Source of the DNA: Pelargonium tetragonum
Taxonomy: Eukaryota > Streptophyta > Magnoliopsida > Geraniales > Geraniaceae
Direction: 5' to 3'
NCBI GenBank assembly: GCA_036897445.1
Contig: JAYMTL010000092.1
Location: 1 to 64,000, forward strand
DNA length: 64,000 nucleotides
Below, one piece after another: positions 41,301 through 54,329 of the stretch; positions within the stretch are counted from its first letter, which is position 1, and the number at the start of each line of letters is the position of its first letter. The position numbers and the translations under genes were made by a program. The notes below the pieces were generated by a model that ran no database searches, was not told the DNA's origin, and was given only the letters and a program-made list of their open reading frames with translations.

Positions 41301-42500
41301 AGAATCTCATCATTCCTAACCTGTATCTCTATCTGAATAAGCCGAGGAACTTAAGGTAAGGTTGCCAAAATAATAAGAATCAAAGATCCATCCTGCCATG
41401 AATCAATCTCAACACTTTACTCTAAATCAAAACAAGGAAATCTTTCAGCTCTATTGACAGCAAATGAAGGACTTCTCTAAAATCCACCTGTTGCTAATAC
41501 ACCAAAAGTTGCTAAACTATTAAGAACACAGTCTCTGTCTTTGCAGTCAAAGGTCAACTAGGCCAAGGAATGTGAAGGTCTTTATATTGTTTGTACCGGC
41601 CAAGCTAGGATTATCTCCAAAGAGGGAACATTCCGATCCGATAAATGTCTTCTTGTAATGGTCGGAACAGAAACTTCATTCTATTTCCTTGCAAGTGTAA
41701 TAGGTGGAAACCAAACTTGGTGCTGCTAAAGGAATAACATAATTATAATTAGTAGTTTTAAAGAAGTTAATGAATTCCTGAGTTTGTGCAGCTTTAGGAT
41801 AGTGATGGGAGGATAACAATGGTATTCTTGGCTTGGTTGTTCTATCTGTATAGTAAGTAAAGGAGTTCAGATAAGTAGCTATTAGATTCACTGACTTTGG
41901 ATAAAGGATAACAGATTCTGATTCTGATTCTCTTCGTGTAAGCCGGCTCAAGAGATAGTTGGGACTGCAGCTAAATTCTAAGAATGACTTCAATTAATGA
42001 ATGAAATAGCAGGTAAATTAGGATAACTGATTCTAGATTCTAATGGGATAGACAGCTCTATCTTAGCTGTAAAGGAGGAATTGTGACGGCATCGCCTATA
42101 TTGTTAATGCTTTCCCAAGGAACACTTTTTTCATTTACAAACCATTTATTTCGGGTTTGTATTCAGTTATACAAATGTCCTCTTCTTTCTTAGGAACCAA
42201 CCAATCACTTCTAACTAACCAGTCCTTTTCGTTTGACTTCTAATTAGTTCTTTTTGCTTTGAACTAGAAATCCTCTGTTGCTCTAGTAGAGGCGTGTCTT
42301 CTTGTGTTCTAATTTTGAGGATAACCCAGATTAAGATCTAATGGATGGTAACTTTTGACTACAAAGAGCAGATTCTAAAGAAAACAGATTGACAGAATTG
42401 GAAGTCACGGAAAAGCAAATTCTCCTTTTAGCTGAACAGACCTACTTAGAAATTCAAGGATTATAAAGAAATCCCATAAAACCCTTTCTAGTCAATATAA
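41301..42500. other. Block with raised coding-like texture, unidentified
   Basis: Several moderately long open stretches overlap here on both strands: 41676-41993 (-, 105 codons), 41562-41729 (+, 55 codons after a stop) and 42359-42463 (+, 35 codons after a stop, rich in Leu, Glu and Lys and coiled-coil-like). CpA is more frequent than elsewhere. I recognise no protein family in any of them. The block may be a decayed gene, an element interior or simply sequence that escaped heavy RIP. Confidence 0.35.
41676..41993 (-). CDS. Unrecognised 105-codon open frame (doubtful)
   Basis: This is the longest open frame in the window and starts at an ATG. The product would carry a Ser-Glu repeat (SESESES, residues about 23-29) and a run of polar and aromatic residues; there is no signal peptide, transmembrane segment or motif I know. 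The repeat comes from a GATTCT-type triplet repeat near 41918 on the + strand. A 55-codon + frame overlaps it in antisense, so at most one is real. No neighbour gives context. It lies in the least-mutated part of the window, the only argument for reality; length alone is compatible with chance. Treat as hypothetical. Confidence 0.15.
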   Translation of the reverse strand: MKSFLEFSCSPNYLLSRLTRRESESESVILYPKSVNLIATYLNSFTYYTDRTTKPRIPLLSSHHYPKAAQTQEFINFFKTTNYNYVIPLAAPSLVSTYYTCKEIE

Positions 42501-42716
42501 AGACTTTCAACAAAAGACTAAAGATTCTATAGAATACAGAATTTAGCAAATAACCCCATTATTATAAATTCTTGTTTTTATTGCCTGTTAAGATATCCTT
42601 TAAGGTGTACATTAAAACTCAGAAACTGTAGTATTTCATATATTTTCATTTCTTGTTTAAAGAGCTTAATGCCTATAGAATGACCTACCTTAGGACTAGA
42701 AAAACCGGGTATCTAT

Positions 42717-42730
42717 TAATTACATTACCT
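42717..42730 (+). repeat. Recurrent 14-mer TAATTACATTACCT
   Basis: Exact copy. About 50 bp downstream the sequence CTCTTTGTAAGTAATAAGG resembles the CTCTTTGTAGTTATTA part of the dispersed family, so this 14-mer may mark the left side of a unit here, as it does at 52.9 kb. Confidence 0.6.
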
Positions 42731-42860
42731 GGGGTTTTAGAATTCACTTGCTTGGCTAGAGGTACTAAACAGGCAATCTTTCTCTTTGTAAGTAATAAGG
42801 CAAGATTTATCTTGTGCTATGTTGCTTATCGTTCGGGAGGTAAGCTTGCTTAGAGAGTTT
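42731..42860 (+). repeat. Possible repeat-family fragment
   Basis: CTCTTTGTAAGTAATAAGG, followed by TTGCTTATCGTTCGGGAGG, is weakly like the CTCTTTGTAGTTATTA and GCGTTGCGAAGGGAGGG blocks of other copies, in the right order. The 66-codon open frame 42653-42853 (+) overlaps it and is not recognised. Confidence 0.35.
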
Positions 42861-45800
42861 TTGAGTACATCTCTCTTACCGACGAGGAATAAAAAAGAAT
42901 TTGTTGTCATTGTTCTACATACCTTCTAAAAGGAGCTTCGTTCAGGTGACCTAAAATAGAAAAAGAAGCCAGAGATAATCCTTTGGAAATACCCTTGTTT
43001 AACCCCGTAAGTTTATCATGTAACGTATTTGACAGAACTCCAAAGTTGGTTTAAATCCTAATACAGCGCTTCCTTTTTTTTCTTTTTTTGCTTTGGTAAA
43101 CTATCGAAATACTTTGACTTTAACTTTTCAGGAAATTCTAGAGATAAAGATTAATATGGGCTTTTTTCGAGTATCACTATACAAGCAACAAACAAGCGTC
43201 TGCTATCAATTAACAATTAATTCTAGGGTTTCCTACTTTATACTACGCGAGCTTCTCCTCTAAAAATTTTTAGGACAATTCCATCGGAACCCTTTATTCT
43301 AGAGGCTAAAACAATTTTGAGTAGCCAACTTTTGTTAATTTTTTTATGGCTATAGCATTTGTTTTGCCTTTATATCCATGCTTTTTAATTTAATAAAATT
43401 CTTAAGTTAAGATAGGTTAGTTATATACTTTGACTTTATCTTAAATGATTGTGAATTCTAGTCAATGCTGTCTAATAGTGAGTTTTATAATAACCTACTT
43501 GAGGGGTGGACGATACCCTATAAATATAGAGAAATTCGTAGGAGTCCTATTTTACAACGAAAGGCTTTCTAAAGGGGTCCCTTGAGTAGCTCTGGTACCT
43601 TACGACGCGTTTGTTCTCCTTTGAGAGTTGTGCAATCCAGTACCTTACTCGTTATGATAAGAGTACTCCTTACTTTAAGGTGTTTCATTATAGGCGCTGT
43701 CGTTATAGTATCTTGTTTTAGTCCTTAACTTAAAATTTAAGGGCAACCCCGGGTAAATAATAAGGGTTTAAATTCCCCCAGGCCCTGCCTGAGGAGTCAG
43801 CTTCAAATAGCATTCCCTTTTAAGGTAAGGAATGTTTTTACCCTAAGCTTTGACTTATAGACTTAGGATAGGCCCGTGATGATAGGGAGCTCTTTTGACG
43901 ACGATATGTACATACCTCTTTGAAAAGATCTTAAAATTAATACGAAAAGTGTTAAAAAACTTGTATGGATCTCGCGGGTCTTGCTTCCTTAAAAAAGGGT
44001 TTACCCTACCAAAAATCAAGTATTCCATACAATTGCCTATACTTTAACCGGGGATTGCATAGAGGAAATCAAAAATCTTGCAAGGCAATAATTACCCTCA
44101 GTGCATTTTCCCAAGACTCCTATAATAGTAAGGAAGTTGTCTTTATTACTTATGCGATACCCATTAAGATAGATCTTCTAAAATAAAGTAGCAGAACCAA
44201 AAATCTTTTTGTAGAAAAAGAGTTTTAAGTAGTCAACTCGCTGAGTAGGACAGCTTAAATAGATTACAATTTATTACATTCCGTAATTTACACAAGGTCT
44301 TTCTGTTTAGGATTAGTGGAAAAGGAAATATAACAAAATTCGTTGAGAGGACTTTTTAATGTTTCATATTACGAAGGTTTTCTAAGCTAAGAAGTACTGA
44401 ACATAACTCTCAATTCCACCAGGAATCCGCCCTTTTTAAGAGTCAGCCTAGTTGTATGTGTCCTTTAAGTTTCAAAGAGTTTATTGACTCAACCTAGCGG
44501 CAGTTTACTCGACTTTAGACTAAAGAGGGGTCTTCTCTTGCATAAGCAGCTTTTCATTTTTAATAAAGCACGGTTCTAATTTAGCACAAAGTAAATCCCC
44601 TTTTACTACAAACTTATTGTAAGACTCTGAAAAATATTACGTAGTAACCTCGAGGCGCAATAGTTATTACATTTTAGATATCCCTTGTTAGAGTTTTTTA
44701 AATAAAGTCAAAGCGGCGCTTTTGATTATGCTAAAAGAAAAGAGGTAGTGTAACATCACCTCTTAGTAAAATAGTGTAAATTGGAAGCTGGATATTTTGC
44801 TTTTTTCTCGTTTGAGAGGCTGCTTAGGGTTCCCTTATTAGATATTTCAAGCTCATCTATGCTCCGACCATACAATGTTGGGGTATTAACCGGAATTAAA
44901 ACAATTACAAGGGTACACTAAAATCCGCGGAGTTACTGCCTATTTCTATCCGCTAAGCTCTATCTGTATTTAGTTTTAGTAAAAAGGTATAGAACAAGTC
45001 TTCCGGGTAAATTATCTACCAAGATTAGAATCAAGAAAGCCCAGCCTAAATATAGAAAAGGGGTATCTTAGTCTATTTACAAGGATACACGGGTAGAGGA
45101 GAGTCTTGGTTCTAAGTGAAAGATATAAAGCTTAAGCGTATGGGACTGCAGTATACAATCCTATAAAATAAAAGAGAACAAGTACAAAACGTAAAATACT
45201 ATAGACTATATACTTCTAGAACTTTAGAGAATAGGAGAGAGCTGAGGGTTAAGCCTTGTTTACTTATTCTGGCAGCCCCATTCTGGAATATAGAAAAGAC
45301 CGGAATTCCGCTTCTACTTGAAGGGGGTTTTCTTTCCTTGTAGGTGTGTCTCTAACTTCTTTAAACTTATTTTCAAGGTCAAAGAAAATTTTAAAGTTTT
45401 TTTTACTGAACAAGGTTATGAACAGGTGATGAAAGTAACAATGTGTAGAAGGATAGACAAAGTCTATCCCTGATCCAGAGTAGTAAGTCACAAGGAACGG
45501 GAGTTCTTCTCTTGTTTCTCAGGTCTTTTTTTAGCTTAATAACTAGAAAGTCCTTTTCTAAGTAAGTTGATTATAACTTATAACTATAAGAAATCCGTAT
45601 ATAAGTTTGGGAAGCTCTAGTAAATTCAAGTAAGAAAAAGTTTCAAAGAGGGTAGCCCTGAGTCTAGGTTTTACAAGAAAAATAGGGTTCTTAACAAAAA
45701 GAGTACTCCAGGTAGCCGAAAGTAAGCGTTGGGGTATTAAAGAGCTCTCTTTTTACAAGGTATCGGGGAATTCCTTTGTTGTTACTTTTCGTTCCAGTAT

Positions 45801-48800
45801 TCGGGTTCAGGTTAAGGGCATTTGGAAAAAAACGCCTGAGGAGTTGTCTACTTGTGTTCCTCAAACTCCAATAAAGATCTAAGGAATTTTTAGTAATAAG
45901 GGAAGAAAGACTAAGAGGGCCCTCTTTAGGATTGAATTAAAAGCGAGTTTCTTTTTCGAAGTAACAAGTTAAATAAAGAAGTCTACTAAAGTCTAGCTGA
46001 GAGGTTCTAAGAATTCAACAGATTTTGGTTCTTAAGTTAAGAGAGGGGTGCTTTAATTTATGTTTATAAAGTAAATATAAATAGATAGAGCTAATGCGAA
46101 AGTTTTTTCCTGTTAATTAATTCGAGGTATTCTGCCTTGAGTAAAGTAAAAGAATTCCTTAGATGCTAAGCCGGTTTTCCTGTAAGACGGGTCTCAAAAA
46201 TGGAGTTATTCGGCAACAAGTCAGAGGGAAGTTTCTTTTTTATTCGTCAGGATTTCCGGGATCTGAAGGTTTATCTCGAGAAGGTAAGTTTTTAGATCCC
46301 CTTTTGAAGGCAAACGCAGGTTTTAGCTGCCGTAATTTTTTACTTTGTGGTGGGTTGAAATGTCATAAAAAAGATAGCACAAACTTCTACACTACTAATA
46401 GAAATAAATAAAAGTTTTTCCTGGGGTAGTATAAGCAAGCGGGTATATCTTAATATTTATTCGGGGAGAGGCTTAGAGCCGAAATTCTATAAACCTTTTT
46501 TCTTGGTTTTACTTTGAAACGAAGGCATTCTAATCCCCGAGAAAAGTGATCTAGTAAGATATGGTAGGCCCCTTTATAATAGAATTTGAGTTTCTTTGTT
46601 CACAGGAGTTGTTTTGAAGCAACATTGAGAGAGGATACTTTTGGTATAACATTAGGCCCTAAAAGAGTTCACCGAGTTTTTCTAGAAGAGCAGCTCTCTC
46701 TAGGATAGGTAAATAGAGAAATAATTACTTGCAACGAAAGCTAAGTGAAACTTATGAGATAGGAACCTCTTCTTAGAATTTGCGTAAACGCACACTTGTC
46801 CTTGACGAAGAAAAACCTGTTTACTTAACTTCATTAAATCAAAATTCCATTCCTTACAATATTAGTCTATATCTTTTGCAAGATTTTATCGAGCAAATTA
46901 AATTACAGTTTCCATAGAAGTTAGGGAGATCTACAACTCCTTTTTTTGTGTGCACAGATTCTTGTTTAATCCTTCCATTCAGGAAGTTGAAGTCTTTAGC
47001 TTTCGAGAAGAGTGCGGGGTATAAGTAGGCCTAATAGAGGGGTTTCCTTTGAAGGGGATAAACTAAGTAAATAACGTTCGAAAAAGAAGTCTATAGGTCG
47101 AGAATTTAGGATTCAGAGATAATAAGTATCGCTCCTAACAAGAAAGGAAATAGTAGTGTGCATTCTGTTAATTAAAAATTTTTCAGTTCATATCCACGAG
47201 TAAAGCTTTAGTTTTGGGTATAATTAAGGCGGTAGATAACACTTTTTTAAGGTAATTGCTTAAAAATTCAAGGAGATTCCAGTAGTAGAAATTTCTTAGT
47301 ATTTAGGAAAACCCTGCCTTGGTAAAAGGAACGGCCGTAAGCTTTTTAATATTCTAAAGTACTTTTCACTTGTATACAAATTAAAGAATAACGTGTTTCA
47401 TTAGCCTTCGTGTGCGCATCCCCCTCTAGGGGCCTTTTTCCGATTGCTTAAAATCTATATTCCAGCTTAGATCTCTTTAAGAAAAGACTTTAGCTATATG
47501 TACATGGAGAACTTATGACCGAAAGTATACTCCTTTACTTTAGTCTGCCTCTTGAACTAGAGTTTTTTTAGTATTATCAATAAAGAGTTTTAGGGTAAAA
47601 CTACGCCTTACTTGAATTTTGAGGGGATCTAGAGTACTATACTTAATTAATATTATCCAGATTGTGACTCTACTTATTGTACTTTCCGCATTTCTAATTT
47701 AAACCCAATACTGTAATATCTAGTGGTATAGTAACCTAAAGAGGGTGGGGGTTTTTGTTCCTTTATGGGTACCTATCGATTCTGATTTTTATACTATTTC
47801 GAGATATTGTTAGAGTTTCCGTAAAGTCAGGGTTGTACCTTTGCACTAATATAGACTTGCTAATAATTAATTTATATATTTATTTACAATCTCCTGTTTC
47901 GTAGCTTTGCATTTTTCTTAAACAACAAATAATGAAAACTAACTCATGGTCCCCGGTATTCTTAAAAAGGTATTAAGTTAGCGGGAGTTTTTAAAGGAAG
48001 CGTGTTCTCCTTTAATTTAAGCCAGCTTTAGTTATAGCAAAGAGATGCTGAGAATAGTGTGAAAGTTTCTCGAAAAAACCAATCCTTAATGGGGCCCCCT
48101 AATTAGAAAGGATATTACTCCTTGTTTAAAAAATCTTAGGTCTCTAGTAAAAGGTAACACTCAACTTTTAGGATAGTGTGCTTTTTAAAAGCAGGTTCCG
48201 AAGTACATAAATTGTTAGGTTGTAAGGCAGGATTCTTTTGATAGTCAATACTCTAAGGCAAGGGCCTTGAAGATTTAAAAGTCTGTATTAGTTTACTCTT
48301 TTGCTTTCTCCGGGCAAGCCCTAGGAAGAGATAAACTTACTCACAAAAACCCATTTGGGTCTCTGATGTGATACATATACCTATGCTTAATTCTAGTTAC
48401 TAATAGCTTTGAAAGAGGAAACTCTTACTTTATGTACTGAGAATCCCCGGCCTGCTTCTCTCTCCTATATAATGTAGAAAACTCAAATAAAGAATAAGAA
48501 TCTCCAGGAATTGCAGAATAAACCTGAGTTTTAAGTTTAAATCAAAAGAACTCTCCTACTTGCGAGCTGTTTTATTATAGTTAGAGTTATATATACATTC
48601 TGGCTTGCTACTTGTATTTAGAGGATAACCTTGTGCCAGGGTCTCTAAAATTCTCTTTTATAACAGACAGAAAATTTGAAGTATTTACTTCATGGTATAG
48701 CTCAAGAGTCGTCTATTAGTTATACCCCTGAAAGAGCTTCAGTCGAACTCTTTCTAAACCTTTTTGAGACGAGGGATCCCCATATGTAAACAGAAACACT

Positions 48801-51479
48801 ACTAAAAAGTTTATTGAACGAATAGAAAGGGTGCTCAAAAATATGGGACCTCCCTACTCTGTTATTACTAAAACAAGGGTTCTCGCGCTCCCTGCTTAAA
48901 TTATACCCACCCTACTTAGGTTTTAAAGCAATCTTATTTTTTAGTTTAGCCCTTTACTTTAGGCGAATCCTTAGAAATGCATCGGGTTAGCTAAAATTCG
49001 TAAAAACGAGTATCAAGCCAAGCAATTTTGAGATTATAAAAAAGAGATTTTTTGAGTCACTAGGACAGGCACTTCAAGTCCTACACACGACAGTATTAGA
49101 AATTAGAGTAGCACTCAAGACTTCGTTTAGCTTTAGCCCGCGAAATTGATAATCAAAGAGGCTTCCTTTACCTTTCGGAAATTTTTAGTATTAAACCCCT
49201 TGGTAAATAGAAAAAGCGAACACTGCATATGAATGAAGAAAAGTACGAATAGCACGACGCGGAAACCTCGTATCTTTTTACCAGGAATGGAATATAGAAT
49301 TATAGACAGGGCATTTTCTGGGCTTAACTAAAAGCCCCACAGCGCGCAGATAGGTGTTACAAGAAAAATGTAAATTACTTTTTAATTAATGAAGGATCCA
49401 AGGTATAACCAATTCGATGGATATAGAAAAGCAGCAAGGGTTATATGCAACATAGGGATTACTCATGAATAAAATAATAGCAAGAAAGTTCTAGTATAAA
49501 CTAACAAGAATAAGACCAGAAGAGGAAGAGTAAAAAAATTCCAAAAGACTAAAAAGACTAAGAGTTTCCTACAGCAAACCTTGACCTTGCGAATATGGAG
49601 TAGACTATTCCGGATTATACTTGATTTGTGCAATTTAATTACCAAGGACGCTTTGCATTGATTTTTCCTATCCTTGTATAGTTAGGTCAACTCAAAATTG
49701 CTTAGATAAAACATGTGACGCTGTGTATAAAGTATAAAAAGGAGTCCCTTAAATATATAAACTGGATCTTCTGCCCACTTGAGTTTCTTATTTTTTTTCT
49801 TTAACTTAAGTAGGAACTTACCCGCTCTAGGATCTGGTTAAAAGCCGTATACAAGAGTAAACGGGTTAACTTAAATAAGTCAATCTGCTATATGAAGGCT
49901 TCCCAACTTCACTAAGAATAGAGGAAAGGTAATGTAATTAATAGGTATTCTAGCTTTATTAAGGCAGACTTAATTTGCTATTATAAAATTTCTGATATCT
50001 CCCTACTAACAAGGGTTTTTTAAATCCCCGGTTGAGTTATCCTTAAATTATATATATAATTTAGAACCGCTTGCCTTGGAAAAGCTAGAAAAAGGGGCAA
50101 TTTGAGTTCAATTCGAATTCCTTTAGTAACTCAGACCTATCTATGTTAATAGGTAAAATTGCTAAATAATTCTAAGGATTTCTTACCATAGAAAATAGAA
50201 ACAAAGATGATTTAATTTACTTAACCTGGGTTAAATACTTACTGGAATAACCTACTGTATCTTATTGTTGAAAACTTCTTTCTTGTCAGAGTTAATTTAG
50301 GGTCCTGTTATATGACTTTCATTGTCACTGTACTAAATACCACATAAAAAGAAGGGAAGCTCGGATCTAACGGCCCTAAGCGAATTTCGGCTTAGCGAAA
50401 CTCTTTTTGTGTAAAACCCTTGACATTGAAGAGCGTAAGGATCGATCCTTCTTCCTTTAATGAAATGCGAGTTCATATCATGCTTCTTCTTAAGTAAAGG
50501 GAAAGACAAAGGGGTGAATCTAAGGCTAGTATAGCTAGATGTTTTTCTTATTAGTACTAGGTCCACTCTCAGTGTTTTAAATTTGACTACTCTTCACTTA
50601 TCTTACTTTACCGGGCCTTCTTTTAAGGGTTTTGAGAGACTCCTTTTACCTTATCTTATTCAGTTTTCTTAAATATCTTAGTAAAGAGTAAGATACTAAA
50701 CTAAGACAATTCAAGCGAAAACAAAAACTAGAAATTAAAAAAATCTTGAATAGGCAATTTCCTATACAAAGGGGAAGAAGTCGTCCATGGGAGTCATTTA
50801 GCTACAGAACAACACACACTTTATTTAACTCTTATCTAAAGGGGCTAAAGATCCCTAAGAAGTAAAGGGGTTTGTTTTATTTCTAGTTGTTAGCAACAAG
50901 CAACTGAAGGGTATTCTCCATAAAATACTGGGTAGCCAAACTGGCAATAAAAGCAAGAAAATTTTTTTAAGTCTCTAAACCGAGGGCTAAGGATCTTTTC
51001 TGAGTTTGGGGACTTGGGAAAGAGTTAAAGGAATGATAGCTCTCCCTACTTGCTATTTGTTCAATTTATATAATTTATAGCTGGAATGGAACTCCTTTTT
51101 ATTTAACATATTTATCCCATTTCCTACGGTTTAGCGTTCCCAAAGCGTGCTCCTTCAGAGTAGTGATAAAAAAAATCTATAGGGGTTAAAAGAGTTTCGA
51201 TCAAGTAAAAACGAAAGAAAAAACTAAAAGAGTACCTAGTTTGTCTAAATGACACCGCCTTCCCGCGCAGGATAAAGCTCTAAGCGATGCTCTTTACCGG
51301 GGTTACCCCTGCCACCTGCTATTGAATCCTGTTCTATATACAAAATAAAAAAAGATTTAGAGTTTAGAAATATTTATTTCAGGGTTGAGAAGGGCTTGCG
51401 CTTGGTGCACTTAGATAATTTTTCTATGTCACTGTCTATTCAAATTATTCCCTTAAGTAAAATGAAACAAGTTACTTGT
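42861..51479. other. Featureless AT-rich stretch
   Basis: No gene or RNA gene is visible. CCCCGGTATTCTTAAAAAGG at 47951 is faintly like the CCGGTATT block of the repeat family. The 14-mer at 49927-49940 is listed separately. Open frames at 43965-44186, 46163-46411 (+), 45264-45491, 49463-49645 and 50333-50566 (-) show no motif and are judged chance. Confidence 0.55.
49927..49940 (-). repeat. Recurrent 14-mer TAATTACATTACCT
   Basis: Exact copy on the minus strand, with no recognisable family unit next to it. Confidence 0.6.
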
Positions 51480-51600
51480 TCGTCTATAGTTCTATAGTAT
51501 ACTATAGAAGTCTACTCTTTTTTTTTAGTTTCATTAACTTTTTGGCGTATACCTCATTAATAAAGGAGGTGCTAGATAAGATATAAGAGAGTAAGATAAA
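51480..51600 (+). repeat. Dispersed repeat family, copy at 51.5 kb
   Basis: TATAGTTCTATAGTATACTA resembles the TAGTTATAGTATTGTACTA block of the 54.4 kb copy. It is followed by GGCGTATACCT and AAGGAGGTGCTAG, which parallel GGCGTACCTGAC at 14.8 kb and GGATAAGGTGCTGAG at 36.76 kb. The match is patchy, so confidence is moderate. Confidence 0.4.
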
Positions 51601-52380
51601 TATCGTGGGATAAAAAGCAAGATACTTTTCGTGTTTCATTAAGAAAGAAAAGGGGTTGGAGCAGCAGGTTATCTATATCAAAAACCTAAAAAGCTCCCTT
51701 TAGTTTTCCCTTACAAGGTTCCCCTGGCACTTTGTTCAAGTAAAAGAATTTTAGGAGGGTCTTATTTTGACTCAAATTTTATACCAAGCGCTTTCTTGTT
51801 TGTAATGCTCAGTCTAAATATTCTTTATTTAAGATTTTCTAATCCCCTAAGTTTGGTATATCCTTTGGAGTATCTATACTATAAGAAGTCAAAGGGTACC
51901 TAATGATAGACAATTTCATAAGTTGGTATACTTAACTTGCTATTGCTTCTCCTAAAAAGTTCTCAATTCCTGGACTTTGAGAGGACCCGCTTGTAGTACC
52001 TTGAAGAATACGAATGCCATAGATTCTCGGGTAGCTGCACTTATCTTAGTTTAGTATAATACTTGTGAAGATCCTCTGTTTCAGAATAAAAATAGAGCTA
52101 TATGAGTAACAAGTAGACACAGCTCTACTTATTTCTTCATCTCTTCCTTAAAAAAGGATTCTTACCTACCTAACTTCTTAACCCTATTCTGTATCATACC
52201 TTTCTGTTTTAAACTTCATCCCTAATTCTCTGCAAAAGCAAAAAACTGTAAAGAAAAGTCTATAACAAAACCCACTATAACTATAAGAAAGAGCATTTCC
52301 GTGTTCTAAAACCCAAGTAAGCCTGCCTCATAAACACATTTTCCCTCCCCCATATGACCTATTTATCGTTAAATTTTTAC

Positions 52381-52394
52381 TATATATATATATA
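52381..52394. repeat. (TA)7 microsatellite
   Basis: Seven perfect TA units. Confidence 0.9.
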
Positions 52395-52494
52395 ATTTTG
52401 GAGTTTTAGGAAGGGGTCTAACTCTAAGAAAAAGTACGCAAAATAAGAGGTCCCATATAGACTAAAAAAAGTAAGTCAAAGTCAATAAAAACCT

Positions 52495-52894
52495 TGTGTT
52501 TGTCTATATGTATGTCGGTATATTTTAAACTACTACTTGCCTCCCTCCGTTTCCCTTCAGTCGGGAATAGCCATGTATTACGAATATCACTAAGGCTTAA
52601 GCTCTTCAATAGTAATAACTACAAAAAGCCAGAGGAGTACACCTTAGCAACAACACTATAAAGTTGGAACTCCCCTAAATTATAGTAAACTATAACTTAT
52701 ATACCTACCTTCTATTTTATTATATTCTATATTCTAATAATTAATAAAAAAAACTTATAAGAGTAATACAAAAATACTACAGTATAACCAATATAATAAC
52801 TAAAACTTTCCTTCCTTTCTTTCCTTACAATAAGTTACCTATATAAGCTACTAACAAGAAAGAATACATTAGCTCTACTAGCTATACGAAGTAC
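52495..52894 (-). repeat. Dispersed repeat family, long copy at 52.5-52.9 kb
   Basis: Read on the minus strand, AAGGTGTACTCCTC, TTTTTGTAGTTATTACTATTG, GTAATACAT, GACTGAAGGG and CGGAGGGAGG follow the copy at 15.06-15.17 kb block by block over about 110 bp. Further left on that strand are AT-rich sequence and GCTAATGTATTC, comparable with the GCTAATGT block at 36.6 kb. The 14-mer TAATTACATTACCT stands directly before it. At about 400 bp this may be the most complete unit. The 61-codon frame 52424-52609 (-) lies inside and is not a recognised gene. Confidence 0.55.
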
Positions 52895-52908
52895 AGGTAA
52901 TGTAATTA
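52895..52908 (-). repeat. Recurrent 14-mer TAATTACATTACCT
   Basis: Exact copy on the minus strand, immediately at the left side of the long repeat-family copy (in that strand's reading direction). Confidence 0.65.
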
Positions 52909-54329
52909 AGAGAAAGCTCCCACGGCTCATGATAGATATAAGAGCTCTTCCGAGTAATGAAGGACAAAGATCCTGATACAGACTAAGAAAGAAACAAGTT
53001 AAGAAGAATTTTAATCAGTAAGCAAGTGGCAAGTGTTTGTTTCTATGCCCCTGTGTTTCTTCTGTTATGTTAAATTTTATATAATATAAATAGAATGTCC
53101 TTGAAGAATTCCCTAGTGATTTTACCTAAGAAACTCTAAATAAACTTCTCTAACCTCATAGGGAATAACAACTGCCTTGTTAAAGCTTAAAGCTCCCTTG
53201 AGGGGGTTGAACATAAGTATGAACTTGCTGATGAGACATAGGTGAGACTTATCCTTAATTTGGGAACATTTAAGTCAGTGTAGGTTTTATCTAAGCTAAG
53301 TGCACACTCCTTATAAGATATCTAGAGGTGCCGGAAAATACGGGAATCCAAAAGGGGTTTCTAACGTTTAATAAATAGAGTTTAACTAAAAGGCTCCTGC
53401 AAGGCTTATTTACAATACCTCTATCTACAACTCAATTGAATCTCCTTTCAGTCAAAATAAGCCACGTGTAATCGAGACTTTTTTATTTTAGTTAGAGGGG
53501 TCCTTATTCTCTAAACCCTTTTAGTCGTTTCTGTTATTTGTGTTAATGCATTTCCATTTTCGAATTCCTTGTGTAGGGAATAGCTAGGTGTTTGCCTAAC
53601 CTAAAAATAAGGATTCTCTTGGTATTCCTTTAATATTAGAGGTAAAGCTTGCTTAAATAAGGTAGTAAGGAGTTGTGTTCCAATAGGTGTCGTTATATAT
53701 AACAAAAAAGTCTTAGTTTTTATTAATATTTAAGAGAGAAATTAACTTTAAATAGAGAAGCTTAAGGTTTTTGCTTTAGTCAAGTCCTTTACAATGTTAG
53801 TTAATACTTCTTAACAAATAGAGGAAAGGTTCAGAGTGTACCCAAATTCTTAAAACTTCGAGTAAAAGCATTCATAAATTCATTTTATATAATATATAAG
53901 AGAAGTCGTAGTTCTATTTTTTAAGTTATGGAGTTACATAATTAGGTAGTTATAATAGTCACCCTTTTATTAAATAAAAGTCTAAGTGTTTAAAAGGGCC
54001 CGGGAAAGATAGAGGGATTCCTTTAGAATTGTAAAAATTTTCTACTTATACTCAACTAGGGAAAAGTATCCTTGATAATGCTAATGTAGAGTACTGACAA
54101 AATAGACTACTAAAATCCGAGTTACGGCTTATTTAATCAAGGATTTGAGTCTTTCATTTTCCAAAAAGTTTTAATGCCTAGAAAAGAAAATAGGTAGGAA
54201 CCCTAAACTCTTAAGAAGAGAGTGCAGGTCAAGACTAAGATAGGGTAATCATCCCAAAGTTATTATCTAAAAGGTTATTTATTGGGGTGCTTATAAGTTT
54301 TATTTAACAAATTTAACCCGGGTTGTACT
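52909..54329. other. Featureless AT-rich stretch
   Basis: I see no gene, RNA gene or repeat that I can support between the two minus-strand repeat copies. Confidence 0.5.
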
